NCBI GenBank assembly: GCA_034670145.1
Contig: JAXMOA010000014.1
Coordinates: forward strand, 108,501 to 172,500
Source: HXMU1420-2 sp034670145
GTDB taxonomy: Bacteria > Pseudomonadota > Alphaproteobacteria > Rhodobacterales > Rhodobacteraceae
DNA: 64,000 bases
Direction of reading: 5' to 3'
Shown here: one piece after another, positions 9,635 through 16,061 of the stretch
How positions within the stretch are numbered: position 1 is the stretch's first letter
How the letters are laid out: every line of letters begins with the position of its first letter
Program-made: the position numbers and the translations under genes
Notes under the pieces: generated by a model
Databases searched by the model: none
What the model saw: only the letters and a program-made list of their open reading frames with translations
Told to the model about the DNA's origin: nothing

Positions 9635-9961
9635 ATGTTGAAGACGCGTGCGAAATATCATCTCGGGCAGATTGTCCGTCACAGAAAACATCCCTTCCGG
9701 GGGGTGATTTTTGACGTGGATCCTGAATTTTCCAATACGGAAGAGTGGTATCAGGCGATTCCCGAGGACAGCCGCCCACAGCGGCAGCAACCCTTTTATC
9801 ACCTGCTGGCCGAGAATGAGAGCTCGTATTACGTGGCCTATGTGTCCGAGCAAAATCTGATTCTGGATTATTCTGGCGAACCGGTGGATCACCCGGATAT
9901 CCCTGAAATGTTCGGCCCGTTCGAAGACGGCACCTATCCGCTGCATTTCCAGCTGAACTAA
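9635..9961 (+). CDS. hspQ: HspQ-type heat shock / hemimethylated-DNA-binding protein
   Basis: A 108-residue small protein of the HspQ/YccV family. It shows 'KYHLGQIVRHRKHPFRGVIFDVDPEF', 'WYQAIPEDSRP', 'QPFYHLLAENE' and 'YVAYVSEQNL', which are family hallmarks. In enterobacteria HspQ is a heat-shock protein that acts as a specificity factor for Lon and was reported to bind hemimethylated DNA. The start at 9635 has AGGGG nine bases upstream. I could not identify a convincing RpoH promoter upstream. It is monocistronic, convergent with ggt, and separated from it by a GC-rich hairpin. Confidence 0.93.
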   Translation: MLKTRAKYHLGQIVRHRKHPFRGVIFDVDPEFSNTEEWYQAIPEDSRPQRQQPFYHLLAENESSYYVAYVSEQNLILDYSGEPVDHPDIPEMFGPFEDGTYPLHFQLN

Positions 9962-10070
9962 AACGCTTCCAGATTATGTTGCGACAGGATGTCTCGGCAA
10001 ATTGTCGGGGGCCTGATGCGTTTTGCGTGGATGCTGCGGCGACCGAGGCTGTTTGATCCGGGTTTGAGGC

Positions 10071-10094
10071 GCCACGGGAGGGGGCCCCCGTGGC
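10071..10094. terminator. GC-rich hairpin between convergent hspQ and ggt
   Basis: Eight-base perfect arms (10071-10078 and 10087-10094) flank an 8-nt GC-rich loop in the gap between two convergent genes. It is probably a bidirectional structured terminator, though a T-run is lacking on both sides. Confidence 0.4.
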
Positions 10095-10115
10095 CTTGGC
10101 AAATGGCGCGCGGGG

Positions 10116-11693
10116 TCAGTATCCCAGCGCGCAGCCGTCTTTGCGCGGGTCGCTCGCCCCTTCCAGAACACCGTCTTCGCGGATGTGGATCATCTGTGCC
10201 CCGCCGATGGCGGTTTCGGGGATTTCTACGTTGTGTCCCAGGTCCGCCAGGGCCGCGCGGGTGTCATCCGAATAGCCCCGCTCGACGTTCAGAACACCGG
10301 CGTCGGTAAAGCTGCGCGGGGCGTCGTTGGCGGTTTGCGGATCCATGCCGTAGTCAAACAGGTTCGACACCATGCGTGCGTGACCGTTCGGCTGATAGGC
10401 ACCGCCCATCACGCCAAACGGCATGGTGACACGCCCCTCCTGGCGCAGCATGGCCGGGATGATGGTGTGCATGGGGCGTTTTCCGCCGGCCAGTTCGTTG
10501 GGATGGCCAGGGTCCAGCGTGAAACCGGCGCCGCGGTTTTGGAACAGAATGCCGAATTTGTCGCTGGCGATGCCAGAGCCAAACCCGTGATAGATGGAAT
10601 AGATCAGAGAAACGGCCATGCGATCGCGGTCGACGACCGTTATGTAGATCGTGTCCTTGTGCACGGATTCGCTGATCTGGGCCGGGCTGGCCATGGCGCG
10701 ATTGGGATCAATCAGCGCGGCCAGGGCCGAGGCGGTTTCGGCTGACAGCATGTGGTCCAGGCGGGTGGTTGCGTCCGGGTCGGCGATGAACCGGTTGCGC
10801 GCATCATAGGCCAGCTTGGCGGCTTCGGCCTCCAGGTGGGCGCGTTGGGCGCCGAACGGGTCCATGGCGGCGATGTCGAAATGCGACAGGATATTCAGCA
10901 TCAGGATCGCGGTGGCGCCTTGGCCGTTGGGTGGATGCTCGACCAGATCGACGCCTTTGTAGTTGCCTGCAATCGGGGTGGAGGTGGTCGCCGCAGAGGC
11001 CGCGAAATCCGCCAGCGTCTGGGGTCCGCCCATCGCCTGGAGTGCGGCAACCATGTCCTCGGCAACCTCGCCGGTGTAAAAGCCGTCCCGGCCCTGGGCG
11101 GCAATGCGGCGCAGAACTTCGGCCTGTCCGGGGGCGCGAAAGATCTGGCCGGCTTTGGGGGCTGCGCCGTTCAGCAGGTAGTGATCACGTGCGCCGCCCT
11201 GCAGGCGACCGGCGTCCTTTTCCCAATCGAATGCCACGCGGGGGGCCACTGGCACGCCTTCTTCGGCATAATGGATGGCAGGGGCCAGAATCGCGTCCAG
11301 CCCGATTTTGCCTTTGGTTTCGGCGAGTGTGCAAAAGGCGTCGATGGCGCACGGTATGGTGACAGTGTGCACGCTGTTTACCGGGAGCGCCTCATGGCCC
11401 GCCTCGCGCAATACCGCTGCGTCAGCGGCGGCGGCAGCACGGCCGGATCCGTTCATGGCCTGGATCGAATCGTCACCCGGCTGCGAATACAGCATGAAAC
11501 AATCGCCACCGATTCCGGTCATTTGCGGTTCGCAAATGCCCAGCAGGACAGCACCGGCAATAGCGGCGTCCATTGCGTTGCCGCCCCGGCGCAGAATGTC
11601 GATGGCTGTCATCGCGGCCAGCGGGTGAGACGTGGCACAGGCCCCGTTCTGAGCCAGAACGGGCGAGCGCCCGGGGATTTGAAAATCGCGCAT
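10116..11693 (-). CDS. ggt: Gamma-glutamyltransferase family protein
   Basis: A 525-residue N-terminal-nucleophile hydrolase of the GGT superfamily. The ATG at 11693 is preferred because AAGGAG lies ten bases upstream; a TTG at 11714 would place that Shine-Dalgarno inside the gene. Visible are 'ATSHPLAAMTAIDILRRGGNAMDAAIA' at the N-terminus, 'GIGGDCFML', and the self-processing site in 'HKDTIYITVVDRD', where T348 should become the nucleophile after autocleavage. 'PNELAGGKRPMHTI' and 'VMGGAYQPNGH' follow. The 'DTIYITVVD' form rather than 'TTHYSVVD' is typical of the YwrD-like branch, so glutathione may not be the substrate. No clear signal peptide is seen, suggesting a cytoplasmic location. 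Confidence 0.88.
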   Translation of the reverse strand: MRDFQIPGRSPVLAQNGACATSHPLAAMTAIDILRRGGNAMDAAIAGAVLLGICEPQMTGIGGDCFMLYSQPGDDSIQAMNGSGRAAAAADAAVLREAGHEALPVNSVHTVTIPCAIDAFCTLAETKGKIGLDAILAPAIHYAEEGVPVAPRVAFDWEKDAGRLQGGARDHYLLNGAAPKAGQIFRAPGQAEVLRRIAAQGRDGFYTGEVAEDMVAALQAMGGPQTLADFAASAATTSTPIAGNYKGVDLVEHPPNGQGATAILMLNILSHFDIAAMDPFGAQRAHLEAEAAKLAYDARNRFIADPDATTRLDHMLSAETASALAALIDPNRAMASPAQISESVHKDTIYITVVDRDRMAVSLIYSIYHGFGSGIASDKFGILFQNRGAGFTLDPGHPNELAGGKRPMHTIIPAMLRQEGRVTMPFGVMGGAYQPNGHARMVSNLFDYGMDPQTANDAPRSFTDAGVLNVERGYSDDTRAALADLGHNVEIPETAIGGAQMIHIREDGVLEGASDPRKDGCALGY

Positions 11694-11844
11694 TTGGGGC
11701 AGTCTCCTTGTCAATGGAGCGAGACTATCGTGTTTCTGGGCATTGGTGAATCGATTTTCGCAGTCGTCCGGACATCAAACCATGCCGAAACGCCCCGGAT
11801 TTGCGTCCTGGCGTGGCGATTGTGCTGAGATGGGGGAGAGTAGT

Positions 11845-11892
11845 CCTCGGTGCCACGCAATGGGTGGGGGCTGAAAATGCGTGACACCGAGG
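11845..11892. repeat. 48-bp near-perfect inverted repeat
   Basis: Fifteen-base arms (11845-11859 and 11878-11892) match at 14 of 15 positions around an 18-nt loop. It lies in the 268-bp gap between the anti-sigma gene and ggt, both on the minus strand, so it would be transcribed after the anti-sigma gene and upstream of ggt. It could be a terminator, a 5' leader structure of ggt or a small RNA element. Confidence 0.45.
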
Positions 11893-11961
11893 GAAGCCAT
11901 ATGCAGCTACAAGACAACGTATCGCCGATGTTTCGGGCCGGAATTGGGGAGCAATAAGGCT

Positions 11962-12426
11962 TTATTGGGGCAATCGGGGACCTTCACCTGATCCGGTCAG
12001 TTGAAACCACAGGCGCAGGCGGTTTACGCCGTTGATCCGATCATATCGAATCTCATCCGTGAGTTCATGGATGAGCATCCAGCCGAATCCCCCTTCTGGC
12101 AGATCTGCGGGATCGCCGCTCAGGTCGTGATGACGTGCCTCCGGGATGCGGAGCCCAGGCATCGCCTGTCCGCGGTCGCGGATCGTGACCAACAGGCGCC
12201 CGGTTTCCAGTTTTGCAGTCAGGCGAGCCTCGACCAAATCCAACTGGGCAAAGGCGTGTTCCGCCACGTTGTTCAACGCCTCGGCCAGCACGATCTGGGC
12301 GTTGCCCAGGGCATCGTCCTGCCCGGCTGGCAATATTGTCCGACACAGCGCCATGGCATCATCCAATGCGCGGCGCACGTCGTGTTGTTCGGGCATGAAC
12401 CGGATGATTGCTTTGGGAATTGCCAT
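11962..12426 (-). CDS. Anti-sigma factor kinase (RsbW/SpoIIAB-like HATPase)
   Basis: A 154-residue GHKL-type ATPase domain protein with the N box 'LAEALNNVAEHA', the 'VTIRDRGQAMPG' G1-type box and 'EGGFGWMLIHELTDEIRY'. Such proteins bind an alternative sigma factor or other target, and they phosphorylate a partner STAS protein on Ser. The STAS gene lies directly upstream on the same strand, which supports a partner-switch pair. Start is uncertain: the ATG at 12426 is given; a GTG at 12450 would add eight residues and sit 8 bp after the STAS stop. No sigma factor or PP2C-type phosphatase lies next to the pair. Confidence 0.85.
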   Translation of the reverse strand: MAIPKAIIRFMPEQHDVRRALDDAMALCRTILPAGQDDALGNAQIVLAEALNNVAEHAFAQLDLVEARLTAKLETGRLLVTIRDRGQAMPGLRIPEARHHDLSGDPADLPEGGFGWMLIHELTDEIRYDRINGVNRLRLWFQLTGSGEGPRLPQ

Positions 12427-12458
12427 GATTTCGCAGACGCGCACGAACACTGGCGCGC

Positions 12459-12797
12459 CTAGGCCCGCTGTCCGTCCAGCGCATCATCCAAGGTGGGAAA
12501 CAGCGTGAAAATCGTATCCATCCGGGTCAGGCGGAACACCTTTTGAACATTTGGGGTTAGCCCCGCCAGGTCGAGTTTCTGGTTGCGGCTGAGTTGTTTC
12601 ATCGAGGCGACAATCGCGCCCAAACCGCTGGAATCGATGAATTCAACATTGGTCAGATCCAGCACCACACGGTCCGGCCCCTGCGCGGTTTCGGAGCGCA
12701 TGTCCTCCTTGAACTGAACCGCCATGGCGGCATCAATCCGGTTGCTGTCCACCGAGATGACGCGGGTTTCGTTTTCTATTGTACTGGATAGGCTCAT
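12459..12797 (-). CDS. STAS-domain anti-sigma factor antagonist (SpoIIAA/RsbV-like)
   Basis: A 112-residue single STAS domain with the phospho-switch segment 'VEFIDSSGLGAIVASMKQL'. One Ser of 'DSSG' is the expected phosphorylation site. In partner switching the unphosphorylated STAS protein sequesters the anti-sigma kinase and frees the target. The ATG at 12797 is chosen over a TTG six codons upstream. It is first in a two-gene minus-strand unit with the kinase and divergent from msrC, so a promoter should lie in the 93 bp between them. Confidence 0.88.
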   Translation of the reverse strand: MSLSSTIENETRVISVDSNRIDAAMAVQFKEDMRSETAQGPDRVVLDLTNVEFIDSSGLGAIVASMKQLSRNQKLDLAGLTPNVQKVFRLTRMDTIFTLFPTLDDALDGQRA

Positions 12798-12890
12798 GAT
12801 GCCACTCTCTTGCAACTTTGGTTTCAGCCTGACTAAACCTGAATCCTTACCATTCGGTTTTTCACCTCAAACAGACAGAGGATCGCGCTC

Positions 12891-13343
12891 ATGCGTGCGG
12901 ATTATTCAGCCCTGCAAGCCACAATCGCGGCGTTGACCGAGGGAGAGAGCGATCAGGTTGCCTTGATGGCCACGGTTGTGTGCGAGTTGCACCATTGCGA
13001 TGACCGGTTTGACTGGACGGGGTTTTATCGCGTGACAGAGCCCGAATTGCTCAAGATCGGCCCCTATCAGGGCGGGCATGGCTGTCTGGTGATTCCGTTT
13101 GAGCGCGGGGTTTGTGGCGCGGCGGCCCGGACCGGGCAAACGCAACTGGTGGCCGATGTCGAGGCCTTTGAGGGGCATATTGCCTGTGCGGCGTCGACGC
13201 GGTCGGAATTGGTTTTGCCGGTGCGCGATGGCAGCGGGGCGTTGATTGCTGTGCTGGACATCGACAGCGACCAGCCGGACGCCTTTACCCGCGAGGATGC
13301 AGAGGCGCTGGATGCGATCCTGGTCAGCGTGTTTTCACGCTGA
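12891..13343 (+). CDS. msrC: Free methionine-(R)-sulfoxide reductase (GAF domain)
   Basis: A 150-residue GAF-domain enzyme that reduces free methionine-R-sulfoxide in the cytoplasm, coupled to thioredoxin. The signature 'GCLVIPFERGVCGAAARTGQ' and 'FEGHIACAASTRSEL' is present. Three cysteines, C65, C75 and C99, have spacings of 10 and 24 residues, which match the catalytic set of the E. coli enzyme. Length is slightly shorter than in E. coli but the domain is complete. It is divergent from the STAS gene and convergent with the DUF992-like gene, and its stop codon lies inside a strong hairpin. Confidence 0.92.
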   Translation: MRADYSALQATIAALTEGESDQVALMATVVCELHHCDDRFDWTGFYRVTEPELLKIGPYQGGHGCLVIPFERGVCGAAARTGQTQLVADVEAFEGHIACAASTRSELVLPVRDGSGALIAVLDIDSDQPDAFTREDAEALDAILVSVFSR

Positions 13344-13346
13344 CCA
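13321..13346. terminator. Strong bidirectional hairpin overlapping the msrC stop codon
   Basis: An 11-bp perfect stem (13321-13331 with 13336-13346) closes a TTTT loop. The msrC stop (13341-13343) is inside the right arm. Lying between convergent genes, it is probably a shared terminator formed partly from coding sequence. Confidence 0.6.
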
Positions 13347-13361
13347 GAGGTTTGGCGCTGA

Positions 13362-13847
13362 TCAGCCGCCGTATTCCAGTTTGATCGAGGCCAGCCCACC
13401 AGCGATGTTGAGGCCTTTTTGTGTGCCCAGGCTCAGCGGTTGCAAAGCGAAGGATTTGTCGCCACCGCCAACCAAAAGATTTGCTCCGGCACCTGCGCCC
13501 ACGGTCGCCTCGGCTGCGATCCCGACATATTCGCCGGCCAGCGCACCGGCGGGTGTGTCTTCGGCCGGAGCCAGGACCAGCCACCAGATCACCGCGTCCT
13601 TGGTCGCGCCGATATCCAGGCCAACCTTGGTCACACGGCCTGTATAGGTCTCGGTTCCGCCATCCTTGCGTTCAAAGGTGCAGGCCATTTTCTTTTTGGA
13701 GCCGAGGATCAGTCCGACACCGCCCTCGACGTCACATTTCAACTGCCCGGCTTCGACGCGGTCGATGTCCTGAGCCTGCACAGAAACGCCGGCCAGGGTG
13801 GTGGTGGTGGCCAGGAGCAGGCCGCGGGTCAGATGTTTGATGCTCAT
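13362..13847 (-). CDS. Exported DUF992-like protein
   Basis: A 161-residue protein with a signal peptide ending near 'SVQAQD'. The mature part has 'GQLKCDVEGGVGLILGSKKKMACTF', then 'YTGRVTKVGLDIG' and Gly-rich strands. This is the pattern of DUF992, a family of periplasmic alphaproteobacterial proteins with no established role. An AAGGAAA ribosome-binding site precedes the ATG at 13847. The gene stands alone and shares a terminator region with msrC. Confidence 0.75.
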   Translation of the reverse strand: MSIKHLTRGLLLATTTTLAGVSVQAQDIDRVEAGQLKCDVEGGVGLILGSKKKMACTFERKDGGTETYTGRVTKVGLDIGATKDAVIWWLVLAPAEDTPAGALAGEYVGIAAEATVGAGAGANLLVGGGDKSFALQPLSLGTQKGLNIAGGLASIKLEYGG

Positions 13848-13987
13848 GTTCGGTTTCCTTGAAACTCTGTTTGTTTTGTCAGACTCGCATATCGCGGCGC
13901 TGGTGCAAACTCAAATACCCCGGGTGAGGCGCACGCGCCTTTGATCAATACCTCTGCATTTATCCTGCTGGGAAAATTGGGTCTGGG

Positions 13988-14014
13988 CATGAAAAAATGA
14001 TTGATATTTTCATG
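13988..14014. promoter_or_regulatory. Operator-like dyad 1 upstream of the XRE-cupin regulator
   Basis: A 27-bp dyad with perfect 8-bp arms, CATGAAAA at 13988-13995 and TTTTCATG at 14007-14014, separated by 11 bp. A second element of identical length and spacing follows 39 bp downstream. It is a probable binding site for a dimeric helix-turn-helix regulator, most simply the adjacent XRE-cupin protein. Confidence 0.55.
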
Positions 14015-14026
14015 CGTCGTCGCCAT

Positions 14027-14053
14027 CGTGAAATTTGAAGACATATTTTCACG
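14027..14053. promoter_or_regulatory. Operator-like dyad 2 upstream of the XRE-cupin regulator
   Basis: A 27-bp dyad with 7-bp arms, CGTGAAA at 14027-14033 and TTTCACG at 14047-14053. It has the same architecture as dyad 1, with consensus CRTGAAA...TTTCAYG. It ends 19 bp before the chosen start codon, a position suited to repression of its own gene. Confidence 0.55.
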
Positions 14054-14072
14054 ACTCGACAGCCGGGGCCGG

Positions 14073-14645
14073 ATGACCGTTCATACGCACCTTAACAGCG
14101 ACACATTGGGCGCCGATCTGCGGGCCTTGCGCAAGTCGCGCGGTCTGACGTTGGCGGATCTGGCCGAGCGGCTGGGCCGTTCCGTCGGCTGGATGAGCCA
14201 GGTAGAGCGGGATCTGTCGGCCCCCTCGATCACCGAACTGCGCCACATGGCGGCGATTCTGGACGTGCCTACATCGCTGTTTTTCGGCCGGGCGAGCGCT
14301 CCGGACGGTGAATCGGGCTATGTCGTGCGCAAGGGCGCGCGCCGCCCGATCGGCTCGGGCAAGGCGGGGTTGGTCGAAGAGCTGTTGTCTCCGGATCTGA
14401 CGGATGATTTCGAAGTGGTGCATTCCACCTTTGAGCCGCACAGCCGGATCGGAGAGCTGGTGACGCGGCCAACGCAGGAAGTCGGCTATCTGTTGTCGGG
14501 CCGATTGGATCTGGTGATTGGCGGGCACGCGTTCACGATCAATCCCGGGGACAGTTTCCGCATCAAGGGAGAGCCGTTTGAGTGGATCAACCCTTATGAC
14601 GAACCGGCTGTGGCGATCTGGGTGATCGCCCCGCCGGTTTATTGA
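14073..14645 (+). CDS. XRE-family transcriptional regulator with C-terminal cupin domain
   Basis: A 190-residue regulator. The N-terminal HTH is 'LRALRKSRGLTLADLAERLGRSVGWMSQVERD', followed by a cupin half with 'EVGYLLSGRLDLVIGGHAFTINPGDSFRIKG'. This HTH-cupin class usually senses a small metabolite or amine and represses a linked catabolic operon. The ATG at 14073 is preferred to an in-frame upstream start at 14001, because the latter would run through both operator-like dyads. It is the first gene of a closely packed series (GFA, GFA, LysE, dehydrogenase, oxidoreductase, methyltransferase), which it probably controls. Confidence 0.88.
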   Translation: MTVHTHLNSDTLGADLRALRKSRGLTLADLAERLGRSVGWMSQVERDLSAPSITELRHMAAILDVPTSLFFGRASAPDGESGYVVRKGARRPIGSGKAGLVEELLSPDLTDDFEVVHSTFEPHSRIGELVTRPTQEVGYLLSGRLDLVIGGHAFTINPGDSFRIKGEPFEWINPYDEPAVAIWVIAPPVY

Positions 14646-14655
14646 GGAGCAAGGG

Positions 14656-15045
14656 ATGCATCAGGGATCCTGTTTATGCGGTGGGGTGGTGTTTGAGGTG
14701 GCTCAGGTGCTGAGTGATCCGATTGGCTGTCATTGCCGGCAATGTCGCCAGCAATCGGGCCATTATTTTGCGGCTGGCCATGCCGAGACGCGCGCGATCC
14801 GGTTCATCGAGGATGCATCGCTTGTGTGGTATCGGGCCAGCGCCTCGGCCTCGCGCGGGTTTTGCCGGACTTGCGGGTCTACCTTGTTCTGGCGGGGGGA
14901 CATGAGCCCGCAGACGGCGGTTGCCCTGGGGGCGATCGACGGACAGACGGGGGTCACGCTGGGCCGGCACTGTTGGGTGCAGGCCAAGGGCGACTATTAC
15001 GACCTGCAAGATGGGTTGCCGCAGCAAGAGGGGTTTGACGGATGA
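14656..15045 (+). CDS. GFA-family (CENP-V/GFA fold) zinc protein 1
   Basis: A 129-residue protein with the GFA zinc-binding pattern: 'GSCLCGGVVFEV', 'GCHCRQCRQQSG' and 'GFCRTCGSTLFW'. The family is named for glutathione-dependent formaldehyde activation, but enzymatic activity is disputed for many members. Beside demethylating dehydrogenases that may release formaldehyde or C1 units, a role in formaldehyde handling is plausible but inferred. Its stop overlaps the start of a second GFA gene (ATGA at 15042), giving tandem paralogs that are clearly diverged. Confidence 0.88.
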   Translation: MHQGSCLCGGVVFEVAQVLSDPIGCHCRQCRQQSGHYFAAGHAETRAIRFIEDASLVWYRASASASRGFCRTCGSTLFWRGDMSPQTAVALGAIDGQTGVTLGRHCWVQAKGDYYDLQDGLPQQEGFDG

Positions 15046-15419
15046 TTTCGGGTCAATGCCTGTGTGGCGATATCCGGTTTTCAACGCAGCATCCGCCGCA
15101 AGCGGCCAGTGCCTGCCATTGCGTTCAGTGTCGCAAGCAATCGGGGCATGTCTGGGCGTCGGCCTATGTGCCGCGCGAGGCGTTGCAGATTGAGGGGCCT
15201 GTCGCATGGTATGAGTTCAGTCCGCAGGCCAAGCGCGGGTTCTGCCAGCGCTGCGGGTCTTACCTGTTCTGGACGGCCCATGACGAGGATACGATCAGTT
15301 TTGCCCTGGGTGCGCTGGATGCGCCGACCGGGCTGCGGTTGGAGAAACACGTCTTTGTCGCGGACAAGGGTGACTATTATGAGATCAGCGATGATCTAGT
15401 GCAAAAGGAGCGGTCATGA
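15042..15419 (+). CDS. GFA-family (CENP-V/GFA fold) zinc protein 2
   Basis: A 125-residue paralog of the preceding gene. It keeps the cysteine clusters 'GQCLCGDIRFS', 'ACHCVQCRKQSGH' and 'GFCQRCGSYLFW', and ends in a similar 'KGDYYEISD' segment (compare 'KGDYYDLQD' in the first copy). It overlaps the previous gene by 4 bp and the LysE gene by 4 bp, so translation is coupled. The shared C-terminal phrase suggests a tandem duplication followed by divergence. Function as for GFA 1; two copies might form a heteromer. Confidence 0.87.
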   Translation: MISGQCLCGDIRFSTQHPPQAASACHCVQCRKQSGHVWASAYVPREALQIEGPVAWYEFSPQAKRGFCQRCGSYLFWTAHDEDTISFALGALDAPTGLRLEKHVFVADKGDYYEISDDLVQKERS

Positions 15420-16051
15420 TTGATCTGCTCAGCAGCTTTGATCCACTTTTGCTGATCACGTTTGTCACAGCTGGCCTGCTGCTGAACCTCACGCCCGGGG
15501 TCGATTTTGTCTATGTCTCGGCCAGTGGATTGCAGGGTGGTCCACGGATCGGCATGGCGGCGGCGCTGGGCGTCAATCTGGGCATTGCGGTGCATGTGTT
15601 GGCGGCTGCGGCGGGGCTGTCGGCGCTTTTGCTGGCCTGGCCCGGCGCTTATCTGACGATCAAGCTCATCGGCGCGGCCTATTTGTTGTATCTGGCCTGG
15701 CAGGCCTGGTTCACGCGGTCTGGTCCGTTGGGCACAACCGCGCCAGCCAGTGTCAGGCGTGCGATATGGCGTGGGTTTCTGACCAATATTCTGAACCCGA
15801 AGACGGCGCTTTTCATCTTTGCGTTCATCCCGCAATTCACCGACCCCACCATCGGCCCCATCTGGGCGCAGATCCTGATTTTGGGCGCGATCTTTCTGAT
15901 CAACGGGCTGGTGTTTTCCACCTGCCTGGGCGCGTTGGTTGGCGTGTTGGCACAGACAATTTCTGGCCGGCTGCGCAGCCAGGGCACACGATTGAACAAA
16001 CTGACAGCAATCCTGTTCGCCGGGCTGGCAGCCCGGTTGATCATAGACTGA
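15416..16051 (+). CDS. LysE/RhtB-family amino-acid exporter
   Basis: A 211-residue inner-membrane protein with about six hydrophobic segments. The family signature near the N-terminus is 'LLLNLTPGVDFVYVSASGLQGGPRIG', and 'GFLTNILNPKTALFIFAFIPQF' lies in the middle. LysE/RhtB proteins export amino acids or related metabolites using the proton-motive force. Within this operon it may prevent build-up of an amino acid or methylated glycine made during betaine breakdown; that is inference from position. It overlaps the second GFA gene and ends 10 bp before the dehydrogenase. Confidence 0.9.
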   Translation: MIDLLSSFDPLLLITFVTAGLLLNLTPGVDFVYVSASGLQGGPRIGMAAALGVNLGIAVHVLAAAAGLSALLLAWPGAYLTIKLIGAAYLLYLAWQAWFTRSGPLGTTAPASVRRAIWRGFLTNILNPKTALFIFAFIPQFTDPTIGPIWAQILILGAIFLINGLVFSTCLGALVGVLAQTISGRLRSQGTRLNKLTAILFAGLAARLIID

Positions 16052-16061
16052 GGAAACGAAA

